NCBI RefSeq assembly: GCF_002844275.1 | Contig: NZ_NXGX01000002.1 | Location: 310,001-374,000 of the forward strand | From: Thalassospira lohafexi | GTDB lineage: Bacteria > Pseudomonadota > Alphaproteobacteria > Rhodospirillales > Thalassospiraceae | DNA: 64,000 bases | Direction: 5' to 3' | Part shown: positions 8,945 to 18,136 of the stretch, one piece after another | How positions within the stretch are numbered: the first letter of the stretch is position 1 | Layout of the letters: every line of letters begins with the position of its first letter | Notes under the pieces: generated by a model | The model's input: the letters and a program-made list of their open reading frames with translations, nothing else | Databases searched by the model: none | Told to the model about the DNA's origin: nothing | Position numbers and translations under genes: made by a program

Positions 8945-9681
8945 GCTGTTTCAATTGCCCCGGTAATCAGGCCTGTGATTTCTTCTGGCGACGAGTCTGA
9001 CGCTTTTTTGTCGGCCACAAGTTCCCCACGCCGCAACACAACAACTTTATGAGCAACTTCAAATACATCGGGCATGCGATGGCTGATTAAAACCACTGCG
9101 ATCCCATGATCACTCAATTGCCGGATCAGATTAAGAACCTCTGCGACCTGACGAACGGAAATCGCCGCTGTCGGCTCGTCCATCAGAACGATCTTTGCAT
9201 CACTCAAAAGCGTTCTGGCAATTGCAACTGCCTGACGCTGCCCACCAGACATTCTGTGCACCAAATCACGTGGTCGGGTTTCTGACTTCAGACGTGCAAA
9301 CAACTCAGCAGACCGTTTACGCATGAATGCATAGTCGACGATTTTTATCGGCCCGATTTTACGGGTCGGTTCGCGCCCCAAAAATACGTTCGAAGCGGCC
9401 GTCATATTGTTGCAGATTGCAAGATCCTGATAGACGACCTCGATACCAGCTTTTTGGGCATCCAATGGCTTGTGAAATACCGTTTTTTGATCAGAGATCA
9501 AAATATCACCAGAACTTGGTGCGAAATTGCCCGCAATGACTTTGACCAACGTGGATTTCCCAGCACCATTATCGCCCATAAGACCGACAACTTCCCCGGG
9601 CTCAATCGCCAAAGAAACGTCCCTAAGTGCCTGAATAGCCCCATAGCTTTTGGATATGTTTTTTAATTCCAAAACGTTCAT
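8941..9681 (-). CDS. Sugar ABC transporter ATPase, single domain (FrcA type)
   Basis: A 246-residue ABC ATPase with one complete nucleotide-binding domain: Walker A GDNGAGKST (around 36), signature MSGGQRQAVAIA (around 144), Walker B VLMDEPTAAIS and the switch His in SHRMPD. Most RbsA-type ATPases are tandem; single-domain forms are known from FrcA-type systems and act as homodimers. A strong GGAGGGGGG ribosome site lies upstream. Its stop overlaps the start of permease 7919-8944, so these two form a matched pair distinct from the tandem ATPase of the same operon. Confidence 0.93.
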   Translation of the reverse strand: MNVLELKNISKSYGAIQALRDVSLAIEPGEVVGLMGDNGAGKSTLVKVIAGNFAPSSGDILISDQKTVFHKPLDAQKAGIEVVYQDLAICNNMTAASNVFLGREPTRKIGPIKIVDYAFMRKRSAELFARLKSETRPRDLVHRMSGGQRQAVAIARTLLSDAKIVLMDEPTAAISVRQVAEVLNLIRQLSDHGIAVVLISHRMPDVFEVAHKVVVLRRGELVADKKASDSSPEEITGLITGAIETA

Positions 9682-9747
9682 TAATCCCCCCTCCTCTGCC
9701 GCCGTACCGATTTATCAGGCAATGCACAGAGTGCTTCTTATTGTGAT

Positions 9748-10731
9748 TTATGATTTTTGCAGCAAACCCAAAGCGCGCTCAGTATTCTTTCTGTTGCGAT
9801 AGGCAGCAAATTGCTGATCTGCCAAAACGCCAAGCAGGATAACAGCGCCCATCACTGCGAAGTTCAGCGAAGACGGAATTCCCAACAGGTTGACAAGATT
9901 TTGCAGTTCCTGCAGCAGCACGGCGCCAAGAACAATGCCAATCACAGATCCTTCGCCGCCACGAAGCGAACATCCGCCCAATACAGCCGCGGCAATCGCG
10001 TACAATTCATAAAAGTTGCCGTGCGATGACGGCTGAACAGACTTGGTGAACATCGCGAAATAGATCGCCGCGATAGACGCCAACACCGCACATATTACGT
10101 AAGCCGCGATGGTCACAAACCGGGTATTGATCCCTGAGAAACGTGCCGCTTCTTCATTCTTGCCGACTGCGCAAAGATGCCTACCAAAGACGGTATGGTG
10201 CAAAACAACCCACATGATTGCAGCAACGATCAGCATCGCAACAAACGAATGCGGCACGCCAAAGCTGCGCCCGATTGTTAGCCATTCAAGTTGCGGGTAG
10301 CTCGACCCGAATGGGAAACCAGCTGTAGATTCCGCCGTATATCCCCGCGCAATCCCGCGATAAATCAGCAACCCACATAGCGTCACGACAAATGGCTGCA
10401 GTTTAAACCGGGTTATTAAAACGCCGTGCGCTAGACCGATCACCACCCCCAACACAATCATCAGTGCGACGGCCAAAGGCCATGGAACGCCAAATTTGCC
10501 AACCATATCGACAAAAAGGACGCCCAGCAGGGCAATAACTGATCCAACAGAAAGATCAATGCCGCCCGTCATGATGACAAACCCCTGCCCAATGGCAAAC
10601 AGTCCAAACAACCCAATCAGGTTTGCCGTATTACCAAGGTTAATTGGCGAAAGGAAAAGCGGGTTTCGCATGTAAACAATGATACCCACAACGATAATCA
10701 GAACTGCCAAACCGATGTCTTTTTTTTGCAT
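9748..10731 (-). CDS. Sugar ABC transporter permease (RbsC type), first copy
   Basis: A 327-residue inner-membrane permease with the family motif GFVIMTGGIDLSVGSV (around residues 52-67) and AAAVLGGCSLRGGEGSVIG near residue 250. It begins three bases after the tandem ATPase gene, which suggests that ATPase is its partner. It is clearly different from the second permease in the operon and is not a recent duplicate: the N-termini and loops do not match. The substrate cannot be read from the sequence. Confidence 0.92.
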   Translation of the reverse strand: MQKKDIGLAVLIIVVGIIVYMRNPLFLSPINLGNTANLIGLFGLFAIGQGFVIMTGGIDLSVGSVIALLGVLFVDMVGKFGVPWPLAVALMIVLGVVIGLAHGVLITRFKLQPFVVTLCGLLIYRGIARGYTAESTAGFPFGSSYPQLEWLTIGRSFGVPHSFVAMLIVAAIMWVVLHHTVFGRHLCAVGKNEEAARFSGINTRFVTIAAYVICAVLASIAAIYFAMFTKSVQPSSHGNFYELYAIAAAVLGGCSLRGGEGSVIGIVLGAVLLQELQNLVNLLGIPSSLNFAVMGAVILLGVLADQQFAAYRNRKNTERALGLLQKS

Positions 10732-10734
10732 TTC

Positions 10735-12252
10735 TCAGGCCTCTTCCAGTACCCTGCCAACGGCAAGATTAAGGACGCTACTTTCGGAAAATTTCAGGCG
10801 TGGCAATTCCCCAGTGATCACCCCGTCTTTCATTACGACAATCCTGTCTGAGACACCGATCACCTCTTCCATATCACTCGATATCATCATCACCCCTACT
10901 CCACGATCAGCCAGAGATCGCATCAAACTGTAAATCTCGGCTTTCGCCCCCACATCGATCCCGCGGGTTGGTTCATCGAAAATGATCACCTTCGGATCCA
11001 TCGAAAGCCATTTTGCCAGAACGACTTTCTGTTGATTTCCGCCTGACATTTCATTGGCCGCGCGGCAAACATCATGTGTCTTGATCGACAAAGAACTCCG
11101 CTGCACCTCGGCCACTTCAATCTGGCGCTTTTGCGAAACCAGCCCGTGCGACGTAAAGGCCGAAAGACTGGCCATTGTAATGTTCTCAACCGTTGGAAAA
11201 TCCAGAATTAATCCGGCACGTTTACGATCTTCTGGAACAAGATAAAGCCCGGCTGCAATCGCATCGGCCGGCGATTTCGCGTTTAAGTGCTGACCATCTA
11301 TCAACACCTCTCCGCCAAGTTTTTGACCAACTCCAAATATGGCTTCGGCCAATTCCGTACGCCCGGCACCAATCAACCCTGCGACGCCAAGGATTTCGCC
11401 TGCCATCAGGTCGAAGCTTGCCGGACGATCAGGTTTGCTTTTGATGCAAAAGTTTCTGACCGACAGGATTGGTTTGGACGACATTTGTGCAGGTGGTGTG
11501 TAAAGCGCCTTCAGATCCCGTCCAATCATCATGTGGATCATGGCATCATGGGTAACGTCTTCACGTTCCAGTGTTCCCACATTATGGCCATCGCGCAAAA
11601 CCACTGCGCGGTCGACGCATTCCTCAACCTCACCCAGACGATGGGAAATATAGACAACAGCAATCCCCTGCGCCTTTAGATCCGCGATCACCTTTAACAG
11701 CATATTGGTTTCAGACAGGGTAAGGCTTGACGTCGGTTCGTCCATGATGACCAACCGCGCATTCATCGATAAAGCCTTCGCAATCTCAAGCAACTGGCAT
11801 TCCGCCAGCGACAAGGTCGAAACCGATGTGTCTGAGTGAAACCGTGCACCAACGCGATCAAGGAGCGGTTGCGTCAATTCATTCATGCGTTTTAGATCAG
11901 TAAGACGCAGCGGTCCCCTTACCTTTTCACGCCCCAAAAAGATATTGGCCGCAACATCCATGTTATCGAAAACATTCAGTTCCTGATGAACGAAAGCGAT
12001 ACCGGCTTGCTGTGACTGTTGAACATCGAACCGGAGATACTCCTGACCATCCAACATGATCCGTCCGGAAGTTGGCGCAATCAAGCCGCCTAGAATTTTC
12101 ATGAGGGTTGATTTACCTGCCCCGTTTTCCCCAAGAAGGCCAACCACTTCACCAGCTTTGATCTGCAAAGACACGTCGTTCAATGCGACGACGCCTGGGT
12201 ACACCTTAGTGACACCCTCCAGTCTTAGATCAAGCCTCTGCACTGCACTCAT
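10735..12252 (-). CDS. Sugar ABC transporter ATPase, tandem domains (RbsA/XylG type)
   Basis: About 505 residues, the usual length for RbsA, MglA and XylG. The first domain has Walker A GENGAGKST and signature-region TLSLAECQLLEIAKAL. The second has the degenerate Walker A GLIGAGRTE typical of the family, a good signature MSGGNQQKVVLAKWL and Walker B IIFDEPTRGID. The ATG at 12252 was chosen because it follows GGGGAG and gives the normal N-terminus; the frame is open to 12318, but the extra 22 residues have no counterpart in the family. It energises sugar import, most likely with the adjacent permease 9748-10731. Confidence 0.94.
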   Translation of the reverse strand: MSAVQRLDLRLEGVTKVYPGVVALNDVSLQIKAGEVVGLLGENGAGKSTLMKILGGLIAPTSGRIMLDGQEYLRFDVQQSQQAGIAFVHQELNVFDNMDVAANIFLGREKVRGPLRLTDLKRMNELTQPLLDRVGARFHSDTSVSTLSLAECQLLEIAKALSMNARLVIMDEPTSSLTLSETNMLLKVIADLKAQGIAVVYISHRLGEVEECVDRAVVLRDGHNVGTLEREDVTHDAMIHMMIGRDLKALYTPPAQMSSKPILSVRNFCIKSKPDRPASFDLMAGEILGVAGLIGAGRTELAEAIFGVGQKLGGEVLIDGQHLNAKSPADAIAAGLYLVPEDRKRAGLILDFPTVENITMASLSAFTSHGLVSQKRQIEVAEVQRSSLSIKTHDVCRAANEMSGGNQQKVVLAKWLSMDPKVIIFDEPTRGIDVGAKAEIYSLMRSLADRGVGVMMISSDMEEVIGVSDRIVVMKDGVITGELPRLKFSESSVLNLAVGRVLEEA

Positions 12253-12355
12253 TACATTCGGCTCCCCAATGTCTTCGATATCAACAGAAGGTGCGAGTGG
12301 GCATGGCGGCAGTCTCATATCCGCACACCCCCACTCGCTAGGCAGGGGGAAGAAA

Positions 12356-13303
12356 TTACCCGCCTATTCTTTCCTTAACGATGGCCTCGAATGCATCGAC
12401 ATTGGATTTATCGATCACTTTGGTGGGCACAATAATAAGACCATCATCTGGAACCTGCGATGTATCACCCTCCAGATAATCCGCCATCAGGTGCATGCCC
12501 TGATACCCCCACTGATAGGGGTCCTGAACCACCGTGCCGGCAAAGCTGCCCTCACGCACAGCCCCAAGGGTCACAGGGTCTTCGTCAAACGCAATGACAG
12601 TGACCTGCCCCAATTTTCCAGCTGCCTGCAATGCTTCGTAAATTTTAGGCGGGTTGTAGGAATAGAACCCAACCATGCAGTTGATGTCCGGGCTGGCCGC
12701 AAGTACGTCATCGACGTTTGAGCGCGCGCGGGCAAAGTCAACATCATCGCCGCGAACGTCAATGAGCTCGATCCCTGCCCCTTCGACTGCCTGACGGAAC
12801 CCTGCAATACGTTCGATGGCGTTATCCGCACCAAGGAAACCGACAAAACCCATGCATTTTCCACCGTCTGGCATAGATTGCACCGCGATTTCACCAGCTT
12901 GAACACCAGCAGCGACGTTCGACGACCCCAAATAGGAGATACGGTCGCTTTGCGGCGCATCACTATCTGTGGTGAACAGCGGAACCTGGGCTGCAATGCG
13001 GTTAAACGCATCGATCGAGTTCTTCGGATCTGCCGATGAAATCATGATCGCATCGGTCCCGCCTGCAACCAAGTCATCCATCAATGCATTTTGGAGCGCA
13101 GCGGTCCCCTGTGCAGGATAGCGAAACTGCAACTCGTACTCCGGTAGCTCAGCCTGTGCAGCTTCAACACCCGCTTCGGCAAGTTTCCAAAAGTCAGATG
13201 CAGCATTAACCACAAAAGCCAGTTGTTGTTTTTCTTGTGCGAATGCTCCGCCTGCCAAAACCATCGACAAACTGAACGCCGCAACTGTTGATGCAATTTT
13301 CAT
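12356..13303 (-). CDS. Periplasmic sugar-binding protein (RbsB/COG1879 type), second
   Basis: A 315-residue periplasmic-binding-protein with a signal peptide (cleavage near AFA-QE, residue 22). The QLAFVVNAASDFWKLAEAGVEAAQ start and the GTDAIMISSADP and CMVGFYSYNPP segments follow the RbsB/XylF fold. It delivers a sugar or polyol to the membrane permeases encoded downstream. A GGGAGGA ribosome site precedes the ATG, and the gene has its own predicted promoter overlapped by AT-rich repeats. A CCCCCTG-type hairpin lies in the 100 bases between this gene and the ATPase start, as often found after binding-protein genes, where it can favour higher binding-protein yield. Confidence 0.93.
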   Translation of the reverse strand: MKIASTVAAFSLSMVLAGGAFAQEKQQLAFVVNAASDFWKLAEAGVEAAQAELPEYELQFRYPAQGTAALQNALMDDLVAGGTDAIMISSADPKNSIDAFNRIAAQVPLFTTDSDAPQSDRISYLGSSNVAAGVQAGEIAVQSMPDGGKCMGFVGFLGADNAIERIAGFRQAVEGAGIELIDVRGDDVDFARARSNVDDVLAASPDINCMVGFYSYNPPKIYEALQAAGKLGQVTVIAFDEDPVTLGAVREGSFAGTVVQDPYQWGYQGMHLMADYLEGDTSQVPDDGLIIVPTKVIDKSNVDAFEAIVKERIGG

Positions 13304-13365
13304 TGTTAGTCCTCCCGATAAATTGCCAGCACATCTGTATTTATAAATTATCTTCGTGCTGATTA

Positions 13366-13410
13366 ATTAATAATATAATTAATAATATTGGATCAAGCTA
13401 TTTTCGTCAA
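13366..13410 (-). promoter_or_regulatory. Promoter with overlapping ATTATTAAT repeats before the second binding-protein gene
   Basis: On the minus strand a -35-like TTGACG (13405-13410) is separated by 17 bases from a -10-like TATTAT (13382-13387). Two direct copies of a 9-base word (ATTAATAAT read on the plus strand, at 13366-13374 and 13378-13386) overlap the -10 region. The same word and a similar promoter layout occur before the first gene of the operon near 16555-16586, so both promoters may answer to the same regulator. Confidence 0.6.
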
Positions 13411-13434
13411 AAAATCGTAAGTTGATATCTCAAC

Positions 13435-14460
13435 TCAGACATTGACCCATTTTTGTTGGGCTTCGCTTGCGAAAATCGCGTCAAGGACGCGCATGGAGGC
13501 AATGGAATCTTCAATCCCGTATGGCAATGGTGTTTGCGTCAGAATTGCTTGGGCAAATTGCTCAGCCTGCTCGGTGTATTGATCACATGGCGGTATGACC
13601 TCGCACCCTGCCATGCTGCCGTCGAAACTTTCACCGTGATCAACGATTACGATTGTTTCCTCGCCTGCTGGCGCATTATAGGGAATCATGACCTCAGCAC
13701 GGGCCTTTGTTCCGAACACATTTAACGTCTGGTACGGACATAATTGCGTCGACACAACGAAGGACAACTGCCGACCTCCCCCAAAGTCCGCAACGACACT
13801 CGCAGTGCGATCGGTCTTAAACTGCGGGTCGCGCTCGATCAACGCGGTTACCCGCAAGGGTTCCGTTTCGAACAGGAAACGGCCAGCAGTAATTGGGTAA
13901 CACCCAATATCCATCATCGCACCACCCCCGTTTTCCGGGCGATTGCGAATGTTATTCTTATCATCATTAAAGTAACTGAAGGCCGCCTGAATGGCGCGCA
14001 CCTGCCCCAGCTCTCCGCTTCGGACCATTTCGCGGAGACGAAGCCATTGTGGATGGTAGCGAACCATAAAGGCTTCGGTGACCATTACATCTTTTGGGCA
14101 ACTGCGAAGCCGTTCGGCATCTTGCGCACTCAGTCCGATAGGTTTTTCACACAGCACGTGCTTGCCTGCTTTTGCCGCGGCTATTGTCCAGTCTACGTGC
14201 ATATCATTTGGTAACGGGTTATAGATCGCGTCAATTTCCGGATCCGCAATCAAGGCCTCATACGACGCATATGTTTTTTGAATCCCAAGATCCCTAGCCG
14301 CCTGCGTTGCGCGCTCCACGCTCCGTGATGCAATCCCCAAAACATTCGAAGAAGCCGAGTTCTGAATTGCGGGTATCACCTTCTCCAGCCCAATATTGGC
14401 TGTCGAAAGAATGCCCCAGTTGATTTTTCTTGTTGCCACGCCCACTGCCTGCTTTGCCAT
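13435..14460 (-). CDS. Gfo/Idh/MocA-family NAD(P)-dependent oxidoreductase
   Basis: A 341-residue oxidoreductase. An N-terminal Rossmann fold starts at INWGILSTANIG (about residues 13-24), followed by the family signature CEKP (around 108-111) and the C-terminal domain segment NGGGAMMDIGCYPI (around 184-197), which supplies catalytic residues. Members oxidise or reduce sugars such as xylose, glucose, inositol or anhydrofructose. Position between two sugar-binding-protein genes implies action on the transported sugar. The closest-looking group is the xylose/anhydrofructose dehydrogenase branch, but that is an impression only. Confidence 0.87.
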   Translation of the reverse strand: MAKQAVGVATRKINWGILSTANIGLEKVIPAIQNSASSNVLGIASRSVERATQAARDLGIQKTYASYEALIADPEIDAIYNPLPNDMHVDWTIAAAKAGKHVLCEKPIGLSAQDAERLRSCPKDVMVTEAFMVRYHPQWLRLREMVRSGELGQVRAIQAAFSYFNDDKNNIRNRPENGGGAMMDIGCYPITAGRFLFETEPLRVTALIERDPQFKTDRTASVVADFGGGRQLSFVVSTQLCPYQTLNVFGTKARAEVMIPYNAPAGEETIVIVDHGESFDGSMAGCEVIPPCDQYTEQAEQFAQAILTQTPLPYGIEDSIASMRVLDAIFASEAQQKWVNV

Positions 14461-14522
14461 AAGTTGATAAAATTGGGCCGGATCTGAAAAGCAGACCCGG
14501 CCCAGCTCATGATTTCTCGATG

Positions 14523-15518
14523 TTAGTTGTCCGCGCAGAAGCCCGGATCAGACTGATTGCAAACATCAAGCCCGGTGAACAGCGGATCATCGACTGATTT
14601 TCCGTTGATCAACTCGATCATGACGTCTGGCGCGCGGTAGCCCATTTCAAACGGACGCTGTCCGACCTGAGCATGGCTACGCCCATCACGGAAAGCCTGC
14701 GTCTGCGGAGGAAGCGTATCGCCTGCAATCAAAATCATGTCTTTGGATTTCAGACGATGCATCACCTGATCGGTGACTTGCGCATAGGCTTGTGGTGCAA
14801 ACTGGGCCCATCCGCCAATCAGAATAAAGGCGTCCAAATCTGGATTTGCGGTAAAGGTATCTGCCATCTGCTGATTGGCCAGATCGACCTGGTCATTTGT
14901 AAATACAGGGCAACCCTCGATTTCCGTCCAGCCATTGGTGCTTTCAAGGCGCTCAATGCCTTTGGTGCCGGCAATCGTGTCCCGGAAGCCGGCGGCACGC
15001 GCATTAATATTGTCTGCGGCAACATTCCCCAACTGAAGACACACAGACCCACCAGACGGTTTCAATGCCATGGCTTCTTCGGCCATTTTGACACCCATCA
15101 GGTAGTTGTCCGTCCCCAGATAGGTCGTACGCAAATCGCGATCTTTTTCAAGGAAATCAGCATCGATCGTCATCACCGGCACATCCGGATTGATCTGACG
15201 GATGCGATTCGCCATTGCCGGCGCATTTGACGGTGAAATTGCAATCGCCGCAACACCACGGGTCAGTAGATCGTCGACGATCTGAACTTCACCTGCCTCG
15301 TCCGCACTTGAGGCGGGCCCTGTGTACAGGCACTCATATTCCGAGTCTTTGTTTTCGGACATCCACTTCTGACACCCCAGATTAATCTGCTCGAAAAAGG
15401 GGTTATCCAAGCCTTTAACTACAATGGCCAATGTCTTTTTATCATTGGCATTTGCGGCACCAACACCTGTCGCAAGAATCAACGCAGATGTGAGAGTTAA
15501 TAACATCTTATTTTTCAC
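14523..15518 (-). CDS. Periplasmic sugar-binding protein (RbsB/COG1879 type), first
   Basis: A 331-residue exported binding protein with signal peptide MKNKMLLTLTSALILATG and cleavage near NAN-DKK. The LAIVVKGLDNPFFEQINLGCQKW start is the standard first strand-helix of COG1879 proteins. Four cysteines in mature positions (for example CLYTGP, CLQLGN, CPVF and the C-terminal CNQSDPGFC) could form periplasmic disulfides, which the second binding protein of the operon lacks. It differs strongly in sequence from that protein, so two ligands or two transporters are likely. It sits between the epimerase and oxidoreductase genes. Confidence 0.92.
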   Translation of the reverse strand: MKNKMLLTLTSALILATGVGAANANDKKTLAIVVKGLDNPFFEQINLGCQKWMSENKDSEYECLYTGPASSADEAGEVQIVDDLLTRGVAAIAISPSNAPAMANRIRQINPDVPVMTIDADFLEKDRDLRTTYLGTDNYLMGVKMAEEAMALKPSGGSVCLQLGNVAADNINARAAGFRDTIAGTKGIERLESTNGWTEIEGCPVFTNDQVDLANQQMADTFTANPDLDAFILIGGWAQFAPQAYAQVTDQVMHRLKSKDMILIAGDTLPPQTQAFRDGRSHAQVGQRPFEMGYRAPDVMIELINGKSVDDPLFTGLDVCNQSDPGFCADN

Positions 15519-15554
15519 GTTTCGCTCTCCCTAGTTGGTCTGGCCCGGAGTTGA

Positions 15555-16535
15555 TTACCCCGGATACCAGATTGTCCGAGGATCGTTCGGCTTCCTTTCA
15601 TAAGACCAGGCGCGCTCGATCATCCCCTCGAAATCGACTTGCGGCCGCCAACCCAGCGCCTGACGCGCCTTTGTGTTGTCCAGCCAGTTGCTATGAAATG
15701 GCGTAGGTATTTCAACAATCTCCATCCCCCGCGTCCGCAGAAGATATTCAGCCACCGACGCGTAATCGACCGGCTCATCCATCGCTATATTAAAAAGCTC
15801 CTGCTTTGCATGCGGGTTATCCAGTGCCGCCAGCAAGGCAGCAACCAGATCATCAACATGGACAAAGTTGCGTTTAAGCGACGCCCCGGTGCTGTCGCGC
15901 ATTAACGGAACAAATCCCCCGTGACCAAGGCGCGCTGCCTTGCCCGTACTCATCAAATCACTCCAGATTGGCCCACCAAATTGGTCTGGACCGAATGAGA
16001 GCGCGTGTTTGAAATCATCTTTTTCCATGATCCAGGGCGCACGTAAAACAGTGCCGTTCAGGCCATACTGGATCTGATATTGCTCGACCATGACTTCCTC
16101 AATCACCTTGGTCAGCGCATAGCACCCGCTGTATGCTTTCCGCGGCGAGTTTTCAGTAATAGGTGCTGGATAGTCCTTGAAAATATGCCCGACACTGCAA
16201 TCCCCTCCGATCAGGATGAATTGCTTTAGTGTCGCTGACTGGCGGGCTTCCTCAAGTAACAGGAACATTCCCTTGATCGCCACATCAATCACCAGATCGG
16301 GGCTTTCTTTCACTGCAGCCATGTGAAGCACGTGGGTCACACCGTCCATTGCCGATGCAACAGCTTGCGGATCTGCGAGCGATCCGGTCACGACCTCCAC
16401 CCGTTCACCCGCCTCAATTCGACGGTTGTGACACAGTGCCACGACCTCCGCGGATGAAAATTGCGGTTTTTCAAGGAATGCTGGCAAGAACGCTTTGCCA
16501 ACCTTTCCGGTTGTGCCCGTAATCAGAATCTTCAT
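15555..16535 (-). CDS. NAD-dependent epimerase/dehydratase, extended SDR family
   Basis: A 326-residue extended short-chain dehydrogenase. The cofactor motif TGTTGKVG lies at residues 6-13 and the catalytic Tyr-Lys pair in YALTK (around 148). A later NFVHVDDLVAALLAA segment is typical of sugar epimerases and related dehydrogenases. It is the first gene of the sugar-transport operon and should act on the imported sugar or its oxidation product; candidate reactions are epimerisation, uronate-type oxidation or lactone formation, none proven by the sequence. It begins just downstream of the promoter near 16559-16586. Confidence 0.85.
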   Translation of the reverse strand: MKILITGTTGKVGKAFLPAFLEKPQFSSAEVVALCHNRRIEAGERVEVVTGSLADPQAVASAMDGVTHVLHMAAVKESPDLVIDVAIKGMFLLLEEARQSATLKQFILIGGDCSVGHIFKDYPAPITENSPRKAYSGCYALTKVIEEVMVEQYQIQYGLNGTVLRAPWIMEKDDFKHALSFGPDQFGGPIWSDLMSTGKAARLGHGGFVPLMRDSTGASLKRNFVHVDDLVAALLAALDNPHAKQELFNIAMDEPVDYASVAEYLLRTRGMEIVEIPTPFHSNWLDNTKARQALGWRPQVDFEGMIERAWSYERKPNDPRTIWYPG

Positions 16536-16554
16536 TAATTTTTCTCCCAGTTGA

Positions 16555-16586
16555 ATTAATAATATTTATTAATAATAATGAGTCAA
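16555..16586 (-). promoter_or_regulatory. Promoter of the sugar operon with ATTATTAAT repeats
   Basis: On the minus strand TTGACT (16581-16586) and TATTAT (16559-16564) are spaced by 16 bases. The 9-base word ATTAATAAT (plus-strand reading) occurs at 16555-16563 and 16568-16576, overlapping the -10 and spacer. A perfect 10-base palindrome TTATTAATAA lies at 16566-16575. The layout matches that before the second binding-protein gene. Confidence 0.62.
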
Positions 16587-16631
16587 GTAACCTTGCGATA
16601 AATGAACCGGATAAATTCATGATTCAGACCA

Positions 16632-16645
16632 ATTAATAATTATTA
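16632..16645. promoter_or_regulatory. Candidate operator palindrome in the sugar operon/LacI divergent region
   Basis: TAATAATTATTA at 16634-16645 is a perfect 12-base palindrome and includes the end of a further ATTAATAAT copy (16632-16640). It lies between the sugar operon promoter and the divergent LacI-type gene. The rest of 16536-16835 shows no gene. Confidence 0.5.
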
Positions 16646-16835
16646 CCTTTCTCCCGCCTGACGGGTTGTCTTGATACGACCGAAAAGGTATTACCATTGG
16701 CGCTTTGGTGACCTACCCCGCGCCAAATCGATCAAGTCGCCGAATTAACGGCTGAATTTGTCAGTCCGTTTCGGGACACCTGATGCAACCGCTCAAGAAT
16801 AGTGCTTGGCCAAAAGACCAGAGGCAGACAAGTCA

Positions 16836-17888
16836 ATGTCGGAAAAGAAACACTACGGTGGCAAAAACCGTCCTACGATGATGGATGTGGCGACAATGGC
16901 CGGTGTGTCGCAGGCGACGGTATCGCTTGTGCTAAACGGTAGCCCTGCCAAATTAACCGAAGCAACCCGACAGCGCGTGATCGATTCTGCCAACGACGTT
17001 GGTTACCAGCTTGTTCGTCGAGAAAGTCAAATGGCGCCAAGCAGTAAAGTCCGCTCTGCGATTATCTTCATCGTAGATGAAATCAGCACAGACCCCTGGA
17101 TGGCCCTCGCCTTTGAAGGCGCGCATAATAAGGCACTGGAATACGGGATTAATGTCTGCCTGGCCGTTAGCCATGGCAATGCCAACATCGAAGCCAGTAT
17201 CGTTAATCAGATGGCAGATTCAAATGTTATTGGTTTTCTCTACGGTACGATCCTCACCCGACTGGTAGAGTTGCCGCCAGCACTGTCAAAAAAGCCAACC
17301 GTTCTCGTTAATTGCTACGATAGCACACGCACACTACCGTCGGTTTTACCAGGTGACCTTGTCGGGGGACGTGCCGCGACAGAACGACTGATCAGTGCCG
17401 GACGCAAACGCGTTGCTATCATTAACGGCCAAAAAGGTGTCGACGCATCGCGAGACCGGCTTAAAGGATACAAACAGGCACTTGCGAGCAACGATATGCC
17501 ATTCCACCCGGAACTCGTTCGTCCAGGCAATTGGGAGCCTTCAACAGGCTACTCAATGACACACGAACTTATGGCATTGGATAATCCGCCGGATGCGATT
17601 TTTTGCGCCAATGATTTGATGGCACTTGGCTGTTTTGATGCCTTGCGCGAACTGGGCCTTAGCGTTCCGGAAGACGTCGCTGTGATCGGCTTCGATGACC
17701 GGGAAATTGCGCAGCACACCCACCCGTCTCTTACTACGCTAATTTTACCACACTACGAAATGGGGGAAATTGGTGCGGAACTCCTGATTGATAGCGTTGG
17801 CGGCTTACTCGCAAACCCCAACCAAATCAAAGTCGAGTGCCTATTGGTAGAGCGCGATTCTGTCGTAAAGTCCTCAGAAACCGCCTAA
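16836..17888 (+). CDS. LacI-family transcriptional regulator
   Basis: A 350-residue regulator. The N-terminal helix-turn-helix is clear: TMMDVATMAGVSQATVSLVLNG (about residues 14-35), followed by the hinge and a periplasmic-binding-protein-like effector domain (IIFIVDEISTDPW through AVIGFDDREIAQHTHP). It probably represses the divergent sugar operon and is released by the sugar or a metabolite. The ATG at 16836 follows GAGGCAGACAAG; a TTG at 16806 in frame would add ten residues. The 248 bases after this gene contain nothing that I recognise. Confidence 0.94.
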   Translation: MSEKKHYGGKNRPTMMDVATMAGVSQATVSLVLNGSPAKLTEATRQRVIDSANDVGYQLVRRESQMAPSSKVRSAIIFIVDEISTDPWMALAFEGAHNKALEYGINVCLAVSHGNANIEASIVNQMADSNVIGFLYGTILTRLVELPPALSKKPTVLVNCYDSTRTLPSVLPGDLVGGRAATERLISAGRKRVAIINGQKGVDASRDRLKGYKQALASNDMPFHPELVRPGNWEPSTGYSMTHELMALDNPPDAIFCANDLMALGCFDALRELGLSVPEDVAVIGFDDREIAQHTHPSLTTLILPHYEMGEIGAELLIDSVGGLLANPNQIKVECLLVERDSVVKSSETA

Positions 17889-18136
17889 AACAGGTAAAGT
17901 CAGATTTGGAACTCCGCAAATAGGTGTCTGTAATCTGATATGCCTCAAACATACTGCGGGTATCTGGCCGAAAAGACAAAGCGACACGAGCTGTGTTTGA
18001 TCGCAAGGTTCCGATCCATACGCTAATGAGCGACTTTGAACTTGGCGACTGTCGATCCTGAATTTGCGGAACTGTATTGTGCAGCGGTCGCCACGCGCGC
18101 CATTCTATAATCCTCTGCTACCATTCGGTCTGCCTT

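Noticed and set aside
12056..12721. A 221-codon plus-strand frame crossing the ATPase and binding-protein genes
   Set aside because: It overlaps two clear minus-strand genes and the gap between them, with no family features.
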